Of a stretch of 64,000 bases of DNA, positions 27,990 through 38,920 are shown one piece after another. The first letter of the stretch is position 1, and each line of letters begins with the position of its first letter. Position numbers and translations under genes: made by a program. The notes beneath the pieces are model-generated. The model saw nothing but the letters and a program-made list of their open reading frames with translations, had not been told where the DNA came from and searched no databases. This stretch comes from Aphis gossypii (taxonomy: Eukaryota; Arthropoda; Insecta; Hemiptera; Aphididae). Where the stretch lies: NCBI RefSeq assembly GCF_020184175.1, contig NC_065530.1:78345260-78409259 (forward strand), read 5' to 3'.

Positions 27990-30900
27990 ATGGCCGTACC
28001 GTTCAGACCGCCGTCGCACAATTCCGATACAGCAAGGGATCATTATTTACGAATTGAAAATCTGCTCAGAGAATTATTGACACTGCTCAGTCGAATGCCC
28101 TCTTGGATGAGTGGTAAGTTTTTACTATGTTTATTTAAATATATTTAATTATCTAGTCTTAGTAGTACCCTTTACCCCCAAGTATAATTTTATGTATAGC
28201 TTACATTTTATAACGTTTCGTGTAAGATTTAAATTAATTGTTAAAAAAAAGTTTAAAAAAAAAAATGCCGTGAAAAATATTTATAAAAAAAATTATAATT
28301 AAAAATTATTTTATAAAAAAGTAATTGTATAATTTTATTAAATTGTGTTAATAATTGTGTAAAAAATTTTTGTCGCAATGTTTCGTGATAAAATTGTATT
28401 TCACAAATAATATCCACGTGTTAACAAAAAAAAAAAATAATAACGTTTCGCAAACCGTCGCGGTCGTAGCGTATTTTTACGAAATGAGGAAAAATATATT
28501 TGCGATTTGACAATGTAGTATTAAGAAAAATTTAATTTTTTTTGTACTTGCACAAGTTTCTTCCGCAGTGTTCCGGTGTATCATTTTTATTCAAAAATAA
28601 TATAGGTACATACAATTTCGTATAAGTTAATAAAAATATTTAAATAATGTCTTATTGACTAAAAATATTTGTTATTAAAGGTATGGATAAATAATTCTAT
28701 AAAATATTATTAAAAAAGTCCGCTAAAAATTAAAAAAAATTAAAAAACGGAAAATTAAAAAAAAAAATTAATATAATATATTTTTTTTCGGCCGGTTAGT
28801 AACATGCGTCGATTGACTTGTGCGGACCTGTCGTCTCGCCGTCGTATAGGTTCCTATATAATATAAGGTCACCCACCCGACATCTCTAAATTCAGGTAGG
28901 CGAACGCGTCCGATACTTCGATACATCACCATGATACAACTCTGTACACGAGCTTACCGGAATATTATTTGATATTTCATATGAATATAATAGAGTCTGT
29001 GACCATAATATAATATAGATGCAACGCGCGTGAACAATCAAATAACATCTATACATTTTGTATTATTTTTTTTATATCATATACTATATTATATCATTTA
29101 TATTTTTTCCACACATCACCGTACCAACTATAATATTATAATATGTAATAACATGTAGGAATCTTGTATATTTCTCGTTTTTCACGAAAAAAGTGAACAA
29201 AAAAAAAAAAAAAATTCACGCAAAAAAAATGTTGTAGGTAGGTAGGACTTCCGTAAAAATATTATTTTAAATAAGTTTACGCGCGATTCAGTATAGCTAT
29301 TAGCCGCGCGCATTTGAAAAAAAAATAGCATGTCGTATAATATAATAATGGTAGTTATATTCAAATATCAATTATTTTATTACAATTTTTTCGCTGATTA
29401 ACTATAATTTGATACACTATTTAATTTATTGATTAATATAGATTAATTAGACTAGTTTATTTTTATTTTTTGTGAAAATGCTTGCGCATGTTTCATGAAT
29501 ATATTATAATGTTATATATAATTAATAACAATCACACTATGTTTAAGCTTCTATATTATATACTCGTATATATTATTTACTATACAATTGCGCGACACCT
29601 TAAAACCGAATCGTTGTTCTTTTGTCTGCGTGCGCGTGTCCGTATAATATACATCATCTGTGTGTATTATTTATTTATTTTGATATCATAGGGGAGAAAA
29701 AATTAAAATCTTTTTAAATATTCCACTCGGTACGGTGGTGACACGCAACTATTATAGGTAGCTATATACTATTTCAACCGTCGTGATATTTTTTCCTAAG
29801 AGGTAAAAATAGTAAAATAATACAAAATACATATCGTCCGGTGTCTATTATTATTTGCGAAATTCGGAGGCCTCTATTGTTAGCTCGCGCGACAAAAGAC
29901 GATAATTTGCCAACAAGTGCCTCCAAGGACAAAACCGCCACTCGCCCACGCGCGGTCCTGTATTGTTTTTTCCCTAAGTCTTACAATTTATTATTGTTGT
30001 TATTATTACCGTCGTTGTTGTGGCTTTAGGAGACACTTTTACTTATAAAATATTACGTATAAAACAAAATATTGGCGCGTGATCGATTAAAGTCCATTAA
30101 ATGTGTTGCATAAAATTAAGCGAATATAGGAGTTAATTTGTTTAAGAACGCTAATTAGTTATGGAATAAATATGTAGTTGTACATACATTATTATATATT
30201 TATTGATGGGGCGAACAACGCGAATGATTTTAATAAACCGTAACTAACGATAACTAGAGTCTTGAATTCATATTGCGATTATCGTAACATATATATAATA
30301 TTATGACCGTCACGCCTGCAGAAACGTTAGGTTGTTTAATATCAGTATCACGTCATTATTATTTTTTTTTCGTGTCTCACAGGTGATCTATCTAGCTATT
30401 CAAACAATGGCATCAACATATCTCCTCAGACTGTCCCTCCTGCACAATCGTTAGAAGAAAGGGACCGTCTTTGGGTACAACAACAGCAACATTCGATTCG
30501 CATGTTCCACCGTCGGCGTTTACGCGAACGCCAACAGCAGGAGCGACGCGAGCAACAACAAGTAGTCGAGGAAGAACAAGAGTCACAGCAACACGCTGAG
30601 CAACAGCAAGTACTGTTGCCCGACTTGGTCACGTCATGTGGACCGACAGTGCGCCAACAACCGCCGCCGCCGCCACCGCCACCGTCGTCGCAACAGCGAC
30701 CGGAACAACATCAGTCCGCGGTCGACGACGACAAATTCGTCGACGCCGTCAAACTTCAGGTTGCCGTGTGCCCGACTTGCTATTACGGCAAAGAGCGCAA
30801 GCTGAAGGTGATCGGAGTCGCCAAGTTGGACGGGAACGGCAAACCGATCCGCTGGAGCACCCACCGCGAAGTGAGTACCAGTTATATCTATTTTTATACA

Positions 30901-31531
30901 ACATGCTCTTTTTCCTCACAACCGCGAGTTAGTTCAAATCTTTACCAGTTACGCGATGGCCGACTCAATTTTTTTTCGTCAATATTATATTATGTAAAAA
31001 ATAATGCAGTAACGTGTAAAACGATAAAACGATGAGATTTTTTTTAATTCTACAGTTTTAAAATAAATTTATACAATATTGACTTATCTACTATATATAT
31101 ATCTACTTAAATTTAAATTTTAAACCGTAGGCCTCGAGAAAGAAATTGCGTTTTTTTCGCCGACTGTTCGCATTAATCTGCATTATGCGCGCAGGCTTGA
31201 TTTTTTTTCTTCTATTATTTTATAACCATAACTATTGAAAAACAAAACATTTTCCGTCTATATATTTTATGCGTGTAAATCAAACTTACTAATATATAAA
31301 TAATATATATATATAAATATATAGGTATAACATCTAGCTATATACTATCGGATTATCTGTAACAGTTTGCAATTGTTTGTGTTGCAGGACGAAGAACTGT
31401 TAGTTATCGAGGATAAGAGTACAAAAGTAAAACGACGAATCATGTCGCTGCTTCAGCCATCAAAAATCGAATCGTCTGTACTCACCGCCATGTTCGTAAT
31501 CATCGGCTGGAAAATGTTCATCAAACAATAA
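27990..31531 (+). CDS. Hid/Reaper/Grim-type IAP antagonist, 251 aa, three exons
   Basis: Exons are 27990-28113, 30383-30870 and 31388-31531. The junctions are G|GTAAGT...CACAG|GT, GAA|GTGAGT...TTGCAG|GAC, and together they give 252 codons including TAA. The start has a strong context (GACATGG) and is the first ATG after a 581-base ATG-free leader. The protein begins MAVPFRPP. In Drosophila Reaper, Hid, Grim and Sickle, removal of Met1 exposes an Ala that docks in IAP BIR grooves and frees caspases; Hid itself begins Met-Ala-Val-Pro-Phe. An amphipathic helix (about 15-40) follows, then a Gln/Glu/Arg-rich likely coiled coil (74-117), a run of eight Pro (135-142), a CPTC motif (171-174) and a basic patch (KVKRR, 217-221). 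A hydrophobic tail at about 233-248 ends in a short charged tip, which suggests a tail anchor; fly Hid also uses its C-terminus to reach mitochondria. At 251 residues it is shorter than fly Hid (410). The gene structure is well supported. Assignment to Hid rather than to another IAP-binding protein is inference. Confidence 0.8.
28114..30382 (+). other. Intron 1 of the Hid-like gene
   Basis: 2269 bases, GTAAGT to CACAG, phase 1. It is mostly AT-rich with A runs near 29196-29215. A GC-richer block at about 29830-30030 contains an ORF with no splice context, so I read the block as a possible intronic regulatory element or old insertion rather than an exon. Confidence 0.75.
30871..31387 (+). other. 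Intron 2 of the Hid-like gene
   Basis: 517 bases from GTGAGT to TTGCAG, phase 0. AT-rich apart from a small GC-richer patch near 31130-31200. The ORF reading through the donor to 31035 is intron read-through. Confidence 0.8.
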
Positions 31532-31681
31532 TGTAATTTTGTTTTTAGAATTAGAGAGAGAGAGATAGCGAAAAAAACAATTTTTTTCCACACCTATATA
31601 AAAAGACTCCACAACCAGGTTCCAGTCACGGTTTTAGTGACTAAAACAAATTTTAATTTTAATGTTAATCAAATTGACCGT

Positions 31682-31689
31682 TGATCTCA
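31682..31689 (+). promoter_or_regulatory. bantam 8-mer target site
   Basis: TGATCTCA is the full 8-mer match (seed nucleotides 2-8 plus the A opposite nucleotide 1) for the conserved insect microRNA bantam. AATCA at 31667-31671 lies at exactly the register needed to pair with bantam nucleotides 19-23, with no change in loop length. In Drosophila, bantam represses hid through its 3' UTR. The site is 151 bases after the stop codon. Confidence 0.6.
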
Positions 31690-31754
31690 ATTTACTAAAA
31701 TGTGAGATGTTCGTAATCGTAGCCAAATGTAGTATTTAATTTATACTATATTAT

Positions 31755-31760
31755 AATAAA
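31755..31760 (+). terminator. First AATAAA polyadenylation signal after the Hid-like CDS
   Basis: AATAAA 224 bases after the stop codon. Further AATAAA copies occur at 32467-32472 and 32528-32533, so alternative 3' ends are possible. Confidence 0.4.
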
Positions 31761-32048
31761 CTATTATTATTTTTATTATTATCGAATATAATCGTCGACT
31801 TGAACGCGCGTGAACACATTTGCAGCCGCTGCTGTTTTTGTACGTTACGATGGTTTTTGTCGATTATTATTATTATTATTATTATTATTATTTTGCTTAA
31901 TATTAACATTATCTTATAAGTATGTATCTACCTATTTTTAAAATTTTTTTTTTTTGTAATATTAATCTCTATTTCTATGCTTCATCTGTTGTATTTTGTC
32001 GTTTCACATGGGAATTCTGCGGTTTCAGTCCCAGACCTATTCACATTT

Positions 32049-32055
32049 TGATCTC
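32049..32055 (+). promoter_or_regulatory. bantam 7-mer-m8 target site
   Basis: TGATCTC, seed match to nucleotides 2-8, followed by G rather than A. It lies 518 bases after the stop, inside the 3' UTR if the polyadenylation signal at 32467 or 32528 is used. Confidence 0.45.
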
Positions 32056-32720
32056 GTTTTTATAAAACTATAGCTTCAGAACGGCACTACCATGGTGGTG
32101 GGGTTTTCTCTGCCTCCACGGTTTTGAATTAGTATGAAATGCTATATTGTATTAATTTTTATATTTTTTGCTCACTGTAAATAAGCGTTTTTATCTTTTT
32201 ATTTGTACACACATACACTCGCGCTGCGTCATTTTTATTACTCATTTATTTTTTGAATTTTGTCCGTTCACCACGGAAGCCGTAAATTCTATTTTTATAC
32301 ACAGCTAATGAAAAAAATCGAATTCTCTGTGGACGTTTTTCTCTTGTTTCTATTCGTTCTACTAATAATAATTATGGTATAGGTCATAATATGAGGTGGT
32401 ATACCAGCTGGTATATTACATTAACGGACTCCGAGATCCAGTTCTGATATAATATGTATACATCACAATAAAAACGACGACTATTCATTTCAATATAATT
32501 CATACTTTGTGCGTCGAGGAATCATAAAATAAAATATCATTATTATGATCGCTTTGTAAATAAATTAATCTTAGTATATTATAATATGCTTGTTGCATGC
32601 AGCGAGATATTAACTTCCTACGTATATTATAATATACGATAATATGTATAGAGTGTTTTTTTTTTTTTGGTTTTCTTTTTTTTTACATTTTTTATTATTT
32701 TGAAAAGCATTTCTGTGGTG

Positions 32721-32843
32721 TTAAATAAAACTTGGACGCCGTCGGGGCCTTTCATATGCTTCGAGCTTAAACCATTCTTTGCGAATTTCCTCCCGGCGAC
32801 GATCCTCGTTTCGCCCATCAAAGCGTTTCTGTGATAATGCCAT
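32721..32843 (-). CDS. Small ORF, 40 aa, unknown; possible gene fragment or retrocopy
   Basis: On the - strand an ATG at 32843-32841 opens a 40-residue frame ending TAA at 32723-32721. The product contains RRREEIRKEWFKLEAYERP and ends RRRPSFI, with protein-like composition, and the DNA is clearly GC-richer than its surroundings. I do not recognise it. The basic, Trp- and Tyr-containing end resembles small mitochondrial or ribosomal proteins only in general character. An AATAAA follows (32696-32691) and then A tracts (down to 32656), as in the 3' end of a retrocopied mRNA. An internal TCACAG could instead be a splice acceptor, making this the last exon of a - strand gene. It is antisense to the region downstream of the Hid-like CDS. 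Confidence 0.4.
   Translation of the reverse strand: MALSQKRFDGRNEDRRREEIRKEWFKLEAYERPRRRPSFI
32829..32836 (+). promoter_or_regulatory. K-box / miR-2-family 8-mer
   Basis: CTGTGATA fits the seed of the miR-2/6/11/13 family, which in Drosophila targets 3' UTRs of reaper, grim and sickle. It falls inside the 5' end of the antisense ORF and about 1.3 kb after the Hid-like stop. Other copies of the motif occur beyond 34 kb, so chance is a real possibility. Confidence 0.2.
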
Positions 32844-33009
32844 TATTTTTTTTTTATCTATTGAATTATATATTTATCTAATAAATCTATGGCATTTCTT
32901 GTGTTTTTTACGGTTCCTCAAAGAATCGTAATATTTTATATTATATGTACTTTGTAAATTAATATATTGATAAGGTTTTTTTAAATTATTATTATTATTA
33001 TTAATAGGT

Positions 33010-33016
33010 TGATCTC
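33010..33016 (+). promoter_or_regulatory. Third bantam seed match
   Basis: TGATCTC followed by T, nearly 1.5 kb after the stop codon. It matters only if the transcript reads past the antisense ORF and the T tracts at 32656-32690. Confidence 0.3.
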
Positions 33017-33845
33017 TTTTTCATAGTACTTAAGTAGATAGTGTTCTTAGCTATTAGTTTAATATTAGTATTAATTAGTAGATAATATTATTACACTTTA
33101 GATTTAATGATGTTGATGTTGAATATTGTTAATATGGTCATCTCTCTCTTCGGTTCACTAAATAGAAATAAAAAATTATTATTATGAAATGTACCTACTT
33201 GCGGTGCAAAAGATCATCATAATTAAAAAAAAAAATGTAAAAACTTAATACATAAGTTTATGTAATTATTGGAAGACTATTGATTATAAGCGTTTTGTGA
33301 TCCAAAATTTTTTATTACTGTAGAAATAGATTTTTTAAATATTTATTTTATCATAATTATTATAACATATAATATATAATATGTAAATACACGATTAATT
33401 TTTATTCAAACACTTGGAGATATTTATTTTAAAATTAAAAGAAAAAAATCATTTGGTCGTCGAACAATCGTTACAAAATTATATGTGTGTATATCAATTC
33501 ATTCTATGTTATATAATGTACATTTTCGTATTTACAATAATGGTTAAAAAAAAAAAAATAATAATAACAACACTGCCCAAGTATTTATAATATCATGTCA
33601 GTATATACGCAAACGCGTTGTACCTTTCTGCCAACTCCATTGTTATAATATTATAATAATATTATATTATATAGACTTCTCTCCCCGCGGTCTTTGGTAT
33701 TTTTCTCCCTCGTGTATTATTGTATATTAACACATTTTATAGTTCCGTATAATGATGTATAGTTTTAGAGCTATTTTTTTTTTATATTATATTATCCATA
33801 GTACCTTATATATATATAACATAATATACTTCGCGGCATATAAAT

Positions 33846-33877
33846 GTGCACCTCGCCGGTTTCCGGCGAGTTAGCAC
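33846..33877. other. GC-rich hairpin
   Basis: CTCGCCGG (33852-33859), a TTT loop and CCGGCGAG (33863-33870) form a perfect 8-bp stem. GTGC (33846-33849) and GCAC (33874-33877) close an outer stem across a small asymmetric internal loop. The hairpin is very GC-rich in AT-rich surroundings. Confidence 0.6.
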
Positions 33878-34685
33878 ACTGCGTCTTGCTACCGATGTCT
33901 TTCCTTTGTATTATAATAATATAATATTTTAATATTATATATAAATGTTGTTTGTAAGCAGAATTTGAATATTATTGTGTACGCATATATATATATAATA
34001 TGTAACTATCGTTGTCCGAACGGATCGTATGTATGCATGATATTATTATTATTACTATTATTATTGAAGAAAAATAAAAATAAATCGTATACTATACAAT
34101 ATATGCCGGTGTCAGTTTTTCATTTATTTTTTACCATACACGTTGCTCCTTCCATCCTGATCGTCGTGTTCATTTTCCTTAATCTATACCTAAATAGATA
34201 TATTTAAAATGTAATATATACACAGGCATGGGCCAACCAGTAGAGGTATAAGTGTACAACAATCAAATTCGTGATTATGATTTGTTGCAGAAGGAATATT
34301 ATAATATTATATATATGCCCTAAAAAAATATGGTTGCTTCTCAGGTTGTGTTTAGAAAAACGACGGTGACAATGAAACGAAAAAAAAATTGACTTTGATC
34401 AGACTGTGATGATTGCATACGACGAGTTAAGTGCTATTGTATTGAAAACGAAAAGATAATATACGAGTATATTATAATAAAGTAGATACCTACAGTAAGA
34501 GTATGTATTTACTATTTAATTTCGATAAATTGTATATATTCATAGTGCGCATTGTTCAGGTATCACGATTACATAATTTACTAATACATGAAGAAATGTG
34601 TAAATTAGAAATTTATAAAAGACGGCAAAAAGTAGAGACGATTAATTGCAGTAAATAGAAAAAAATCGCAAAAATATGTTCAAAA

Positions 34686-34700
34686 GGCGCCATCTATTGG
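34686..34700 (-). promoter_or_regulatory. CTCF-like motif
   Basis: On the - strand the sequence is CCAATAGATGGCGCC, which contains AGATGGCGC, the core of the insect CTCF consensus, with one mismatch to the longer CCASYAGRKGGCRS pattern. It is downstream of the Hid-like gene and could mark an insulator. This rests on motif resemblance only. Confidence 0.3.
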
Positions 34701-37700
34701 ACCACGTCGTCAATTATTCTCGGTAGTGAAAATAACGTCTCCATAAATCTACTTATGGAGTACGTTTACGAAAACTATTATGTGGCGAGAGTTGTCTAAA
34801 ATAAAACTGTGATATTCCAACATCTCAGTGCCAAGCTAAATGATAATTTCAAGTTCCATTTACTTCAAATTACTTTAAATAAAACATTTTAGTCTGCGAT
34901 TTATGTATATATTATATATTTTGGCTTAGAGTAAATAAATAAAAGAGTTCACGTTTATTAGGTATCATTAGTTTACCGAAAACATGATTTATATTTATGA
35001 TCAAATATGTTTTAATCATCTATGAAGCAAACATTTTAAAAGAACTTATTCATTAATCATATATTCATATCTTTTATAAAATTTATTAAGTGAATTGTAT
35101 ACTATCTTCAATCATAAAAAAAAAAATATCAATTTACAACAATTATAATAAATTTAAATATATATAAAATGATTATTTATTTTTAGATGAAATAAATCAT
35201 TTAAAAATAATACTTTTAGACCAGGATTTTTTTTTAAGTTTTAAGTGAAATTTTGTATGAAAATGCATTAATTTGTATTATTAATGTCGAAGAAACTTAT
35301 GTATTCTGCACCTGTAGCTACATTCAAGATATATGGAGGATTTTAAGCGACATTATTGTTGAGTCAAGATTTTTAACAAGAGGATTTTGGTGGCAACTTC
35401 CAAGATAGTTACACAATTTTCAGTTAGATACTAGGAAGCATATTATGGAAGTTAAGGTAACGTAGAGATTGAAATTAAGTATATGGTTAATATATAATCG
35501 GAAACATAATAGGGGAGACGATGCATTGTATAACTCCGGATAGTGATGGATTGAAAAGTTTGTTTTTTTACGAATGCTTGAATTTATAGACACGGCACTC
35601 TAAATTTGTGTTTATGAAGTCTAAATCTAAACGAATTAAAATTTGAATAAAGTTAGTTTGTTCTTATTAATAGGTACCAATTAACATTTTTATTTGATAA
35701 TAAAAAAACATAAAGGGCCTTTCTTCTAGAAAAGTTTATTTTGCTGCCTACATTTCATTTAACTCTAATACCTACCATATTTGTCATCTATTCTCAATCC
35801 TCAATATAACTGATAGTTAAGTATAAATAAAATGTCGGTCATACACGTGTATGGGTTCAATCTCCTACACAATGCCTACAACACGTTTGGGCACTATTTT
35901 TTTCTGATGCAACTCGTTTGGGCACTATTGTCTAATTAATATATTATTTATCATGGAGTTTATACATTTTTCGAAGTTTGTAAGTTAGAAATCACATTAT
36001 TACAGTGAACACGGATTAAAATTAATCAAAATTATTCTTAATAATGTAACTACAAAAACTCCACATACACTATAATATTCATAAAACGCTTGTACGATAG
36101 ATTCAGGGTCTGACTGTAGTTTGGTATGCTATAGGTAGTAACTTGTAATTGCAACCTTAGAGTGCTCTAATTTTATTCCATCAGATTAATTTTGGGTGAG
36201 TTTTGATGTTCATTGTTATTATGTAGTTTTGCCAGCATTGGAGTTTATTTTTTTTCTAAGTGTATCTGGATTTTGTGATATATCGATCTACTAAACTGAA
36301 GAATAATTCCTAGCTTGATAATTTGAGTTCTATATATTTGTTATATTTGTTTGCAGGATATGTTTTAGAGTATTGATGAAAAAGTTTTTGGATAATGGTC
36401 ACTTTCAATAAAAATGAAGAGGTATTTCAATTCAATACTTTGAGGAGTTATGAAGTGATAGTGCTTGCAATTGATAGGTCGATTGCTGATAGGTTTCATT
36501 TGGCTATGTTACGCGTGGTAAGCCACCGTTATTGTTTAAAAGTAGTATATTTGGGTTTTCTATTAATATCTTTACTGTTTTTTTTCTTCAGTCCGTATGT
36601 ATAAAGTACCAAAGTATGTTTTAGTTAAGTTACAAACAAAAATGTAGAGGTTAATGTAGTTGAAAAATAATTATTGGATTAGATCTTAGAATTTAAACAT
36701 TTATATATTTTTAAGGTTTTATGTTTTTGATTATCATAATATATTATAATACTATACTCATATGCCATTGTAATGATAAGTTAACTCATATATAATAAAT
36801 AATAGTCTATTTGTAGTGCACAGGGAACGGGCATCTTCAATAAAACAGTGACGTATTGCGGTCATACACCTGAAAATCTCAACTCGTCTTAATAATAGAG
36901 AATGACCTTCACTGTGCCAGAGTTGAACTTAGTACAAGTAATCATCAGTGTTTTATTTTTTGGATTTACGTTTTTTGAGTCTTCTAATCCTACAACATCC
37001 TAATCTTTTGATAGCCACGAGTCAGGTGAGAAGTATACATAATATTTATTACATATATTTTACATACAATTATATTATATGGTGTATTTGATCAAACTCT
37101 CGATAACCCTCCAAACATTTAAAGGAAGCTAGGTAGTAGCGTAATTTTAATAATATTATGTCTGATAAAATTTTCCAGAATTTATAAGTGTAGATCATGT
37201 ATAATTATCCAGAATTAAAAATAGCTTAAACAACAATTTTATTCTTTTATTTTTACGTTATTACAGTATAATATAATCTCGGATGATACATATTATATAA
37301 TAAATAGATCGTGGATTCGTTACCACGAAAAAAAAATAAACTTTGTTTAAATAGCCTCAAAAATAGGTAAACGTGATCAACCTTAAGAGATGTGTTGATT
37401 TAATAAGTTCTCCGAAAGCTAAACTCTCCGAAGCCAATAAATTGCTGTAGAAGGAGTAGTGCCACTGGACTATTGGATAGTTAGATTAGAATCCAATATC
37501 TCTTCTTCATACTTTTTATCAGTACGTTTTAAGAAAAAAAACATTGAATTCGTTTTAAGTGAAATTAATCGATTTTAATGCGCATATAAAATAAACGTCT
37601 ATGGTACGATCCATAGTTGATGAAAACATTTTAGTGGTACTTTTAATTAAATTTACTGTTTGTTTATTTTTTGAAAAAAACATAAAATTATATGTTTGTT

Positions 37701-38892
37701 GGATATTATTATTATTATAATTATTATTGATTTTTTTTTCATTTAATAGTTAACCACAGTTGTGAATTTATGTACCGTGTATGCAGAGATCTTGGCTTTT
37801 TTGTGAAGGATTTTTGATAGTATATACAATTTTAGGGTAAGATATTCATCTCCCCTCCATTATTTCATAAATTTATTAATAATGAATATTTTTCTATTGA
37901 AATGATAATTTAGTACCTTAATAATAATATTCATTATTGTCTATTGAGTACCTTGATCGTTTGTTATTGATAAAATATGTATATCTATGTCGAAAATATA
38001 CTTTTATGGCTTTGATTCGAATTCCGTATTCTCGACCGAATTTATTAATTAACCGTAAATAATCGTGGAAAGTGCTTTTTCATCCGTATATTGAAAAATA
38101 GACATTTACTTATGGACAAAAATGTCGTGTAAATTCCGAGTAGGAGGATGTGAAGATGATAGTGAAGGAAGGGGCATTTAATGTGAGCTCAAGACCACGA
38201 AAGTACAAACCTAGCTGACGGTTATAGTTTTTTTTTTAATTTCAAACAGTTCTTCAATAATTACTTTATAATAGCACTAATGATTAATTATTTTGTCGCA
38301 ATTATAAACCTACAAGTATAAGTATTAAGTGCTTGCCAAAATATTTAAATAATCATATACGAATCGTGTCTTACGAACCGATAAGTCGCATGTACATTAT
38401 GTATGTGTGTACAGCCTGTGAACGGTTTCTAAATTGTTTTTCGGCTATTTTGTAACCAAATTATGCAAATTTAATAATAATTGGTCATCAGGTATAACAT
38501 TATATTTATATTCATTATAGATACACCGGAAGCGATAATCGTCTCGGGTGCCGATGATGGTTGCCTGACACAACAATTTACCAAAATTACATAAAGGTAT
38601 AGGTATGTAGCCTACCTCTACCTACCGTCTATCATAATCGTCTGCTGCACGCTTGACTTAATATACGTCTGTACATGTATCATATTATTATAATTATGAT
38701 GTATTGACACAACCTTTATAGTTTATAATATTTTTTATTATATGGGTACCACGAAAACGTTTTGGCAATTATTTCGAATTTGGAGGTACTTACCAATAAT
38801 AAATAATATGCGATTCGCCCTTGAACGTTGTAATTATATTATTATCACCAACGGCACCTTAAGTGTCCATTTATATTATGTAAAGACTTATA

Positions 38893-38920
38893 CAGTGTGT
38901 CCTAAAAGTCGGGGATAAAA
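38893..38920. mobile_element. Possible solo end of a CAG-GTGTCC type transposon
   Basis: TATA is followed by CAGTGTGTCCTAAAAGTCGG, resembling the termini of the MITE at 22191 at the outer ten bases and of related Tc1/mariner-like families. I found no inverted partner nearby. Confidence 0.2.

Larger units (their letters stand above)
31532..32660 (+). other. Predicted 3' UTR region of the Hid-like gene
   Basis: The region after the TAA holds a GA repeat (about 31549-31565), an ATT repeat (about 31863-31893), two bantam-type sites and several AATAAA signals. Where the transcript really ends cannot be decided from sequence. The nearest AATAAA (31755) would keep only the first bantam site, and the signals at 32467 and 32528 would keep two. 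Confidence 0.5.

Noticed and set aside
30426..30632. Cys-rich - strand ORF opposite exon 2 of the Hid-like gene
   Set aside because: The Cys/Ser runs are the complement of the Gln-rich coding repeat on the + strand.
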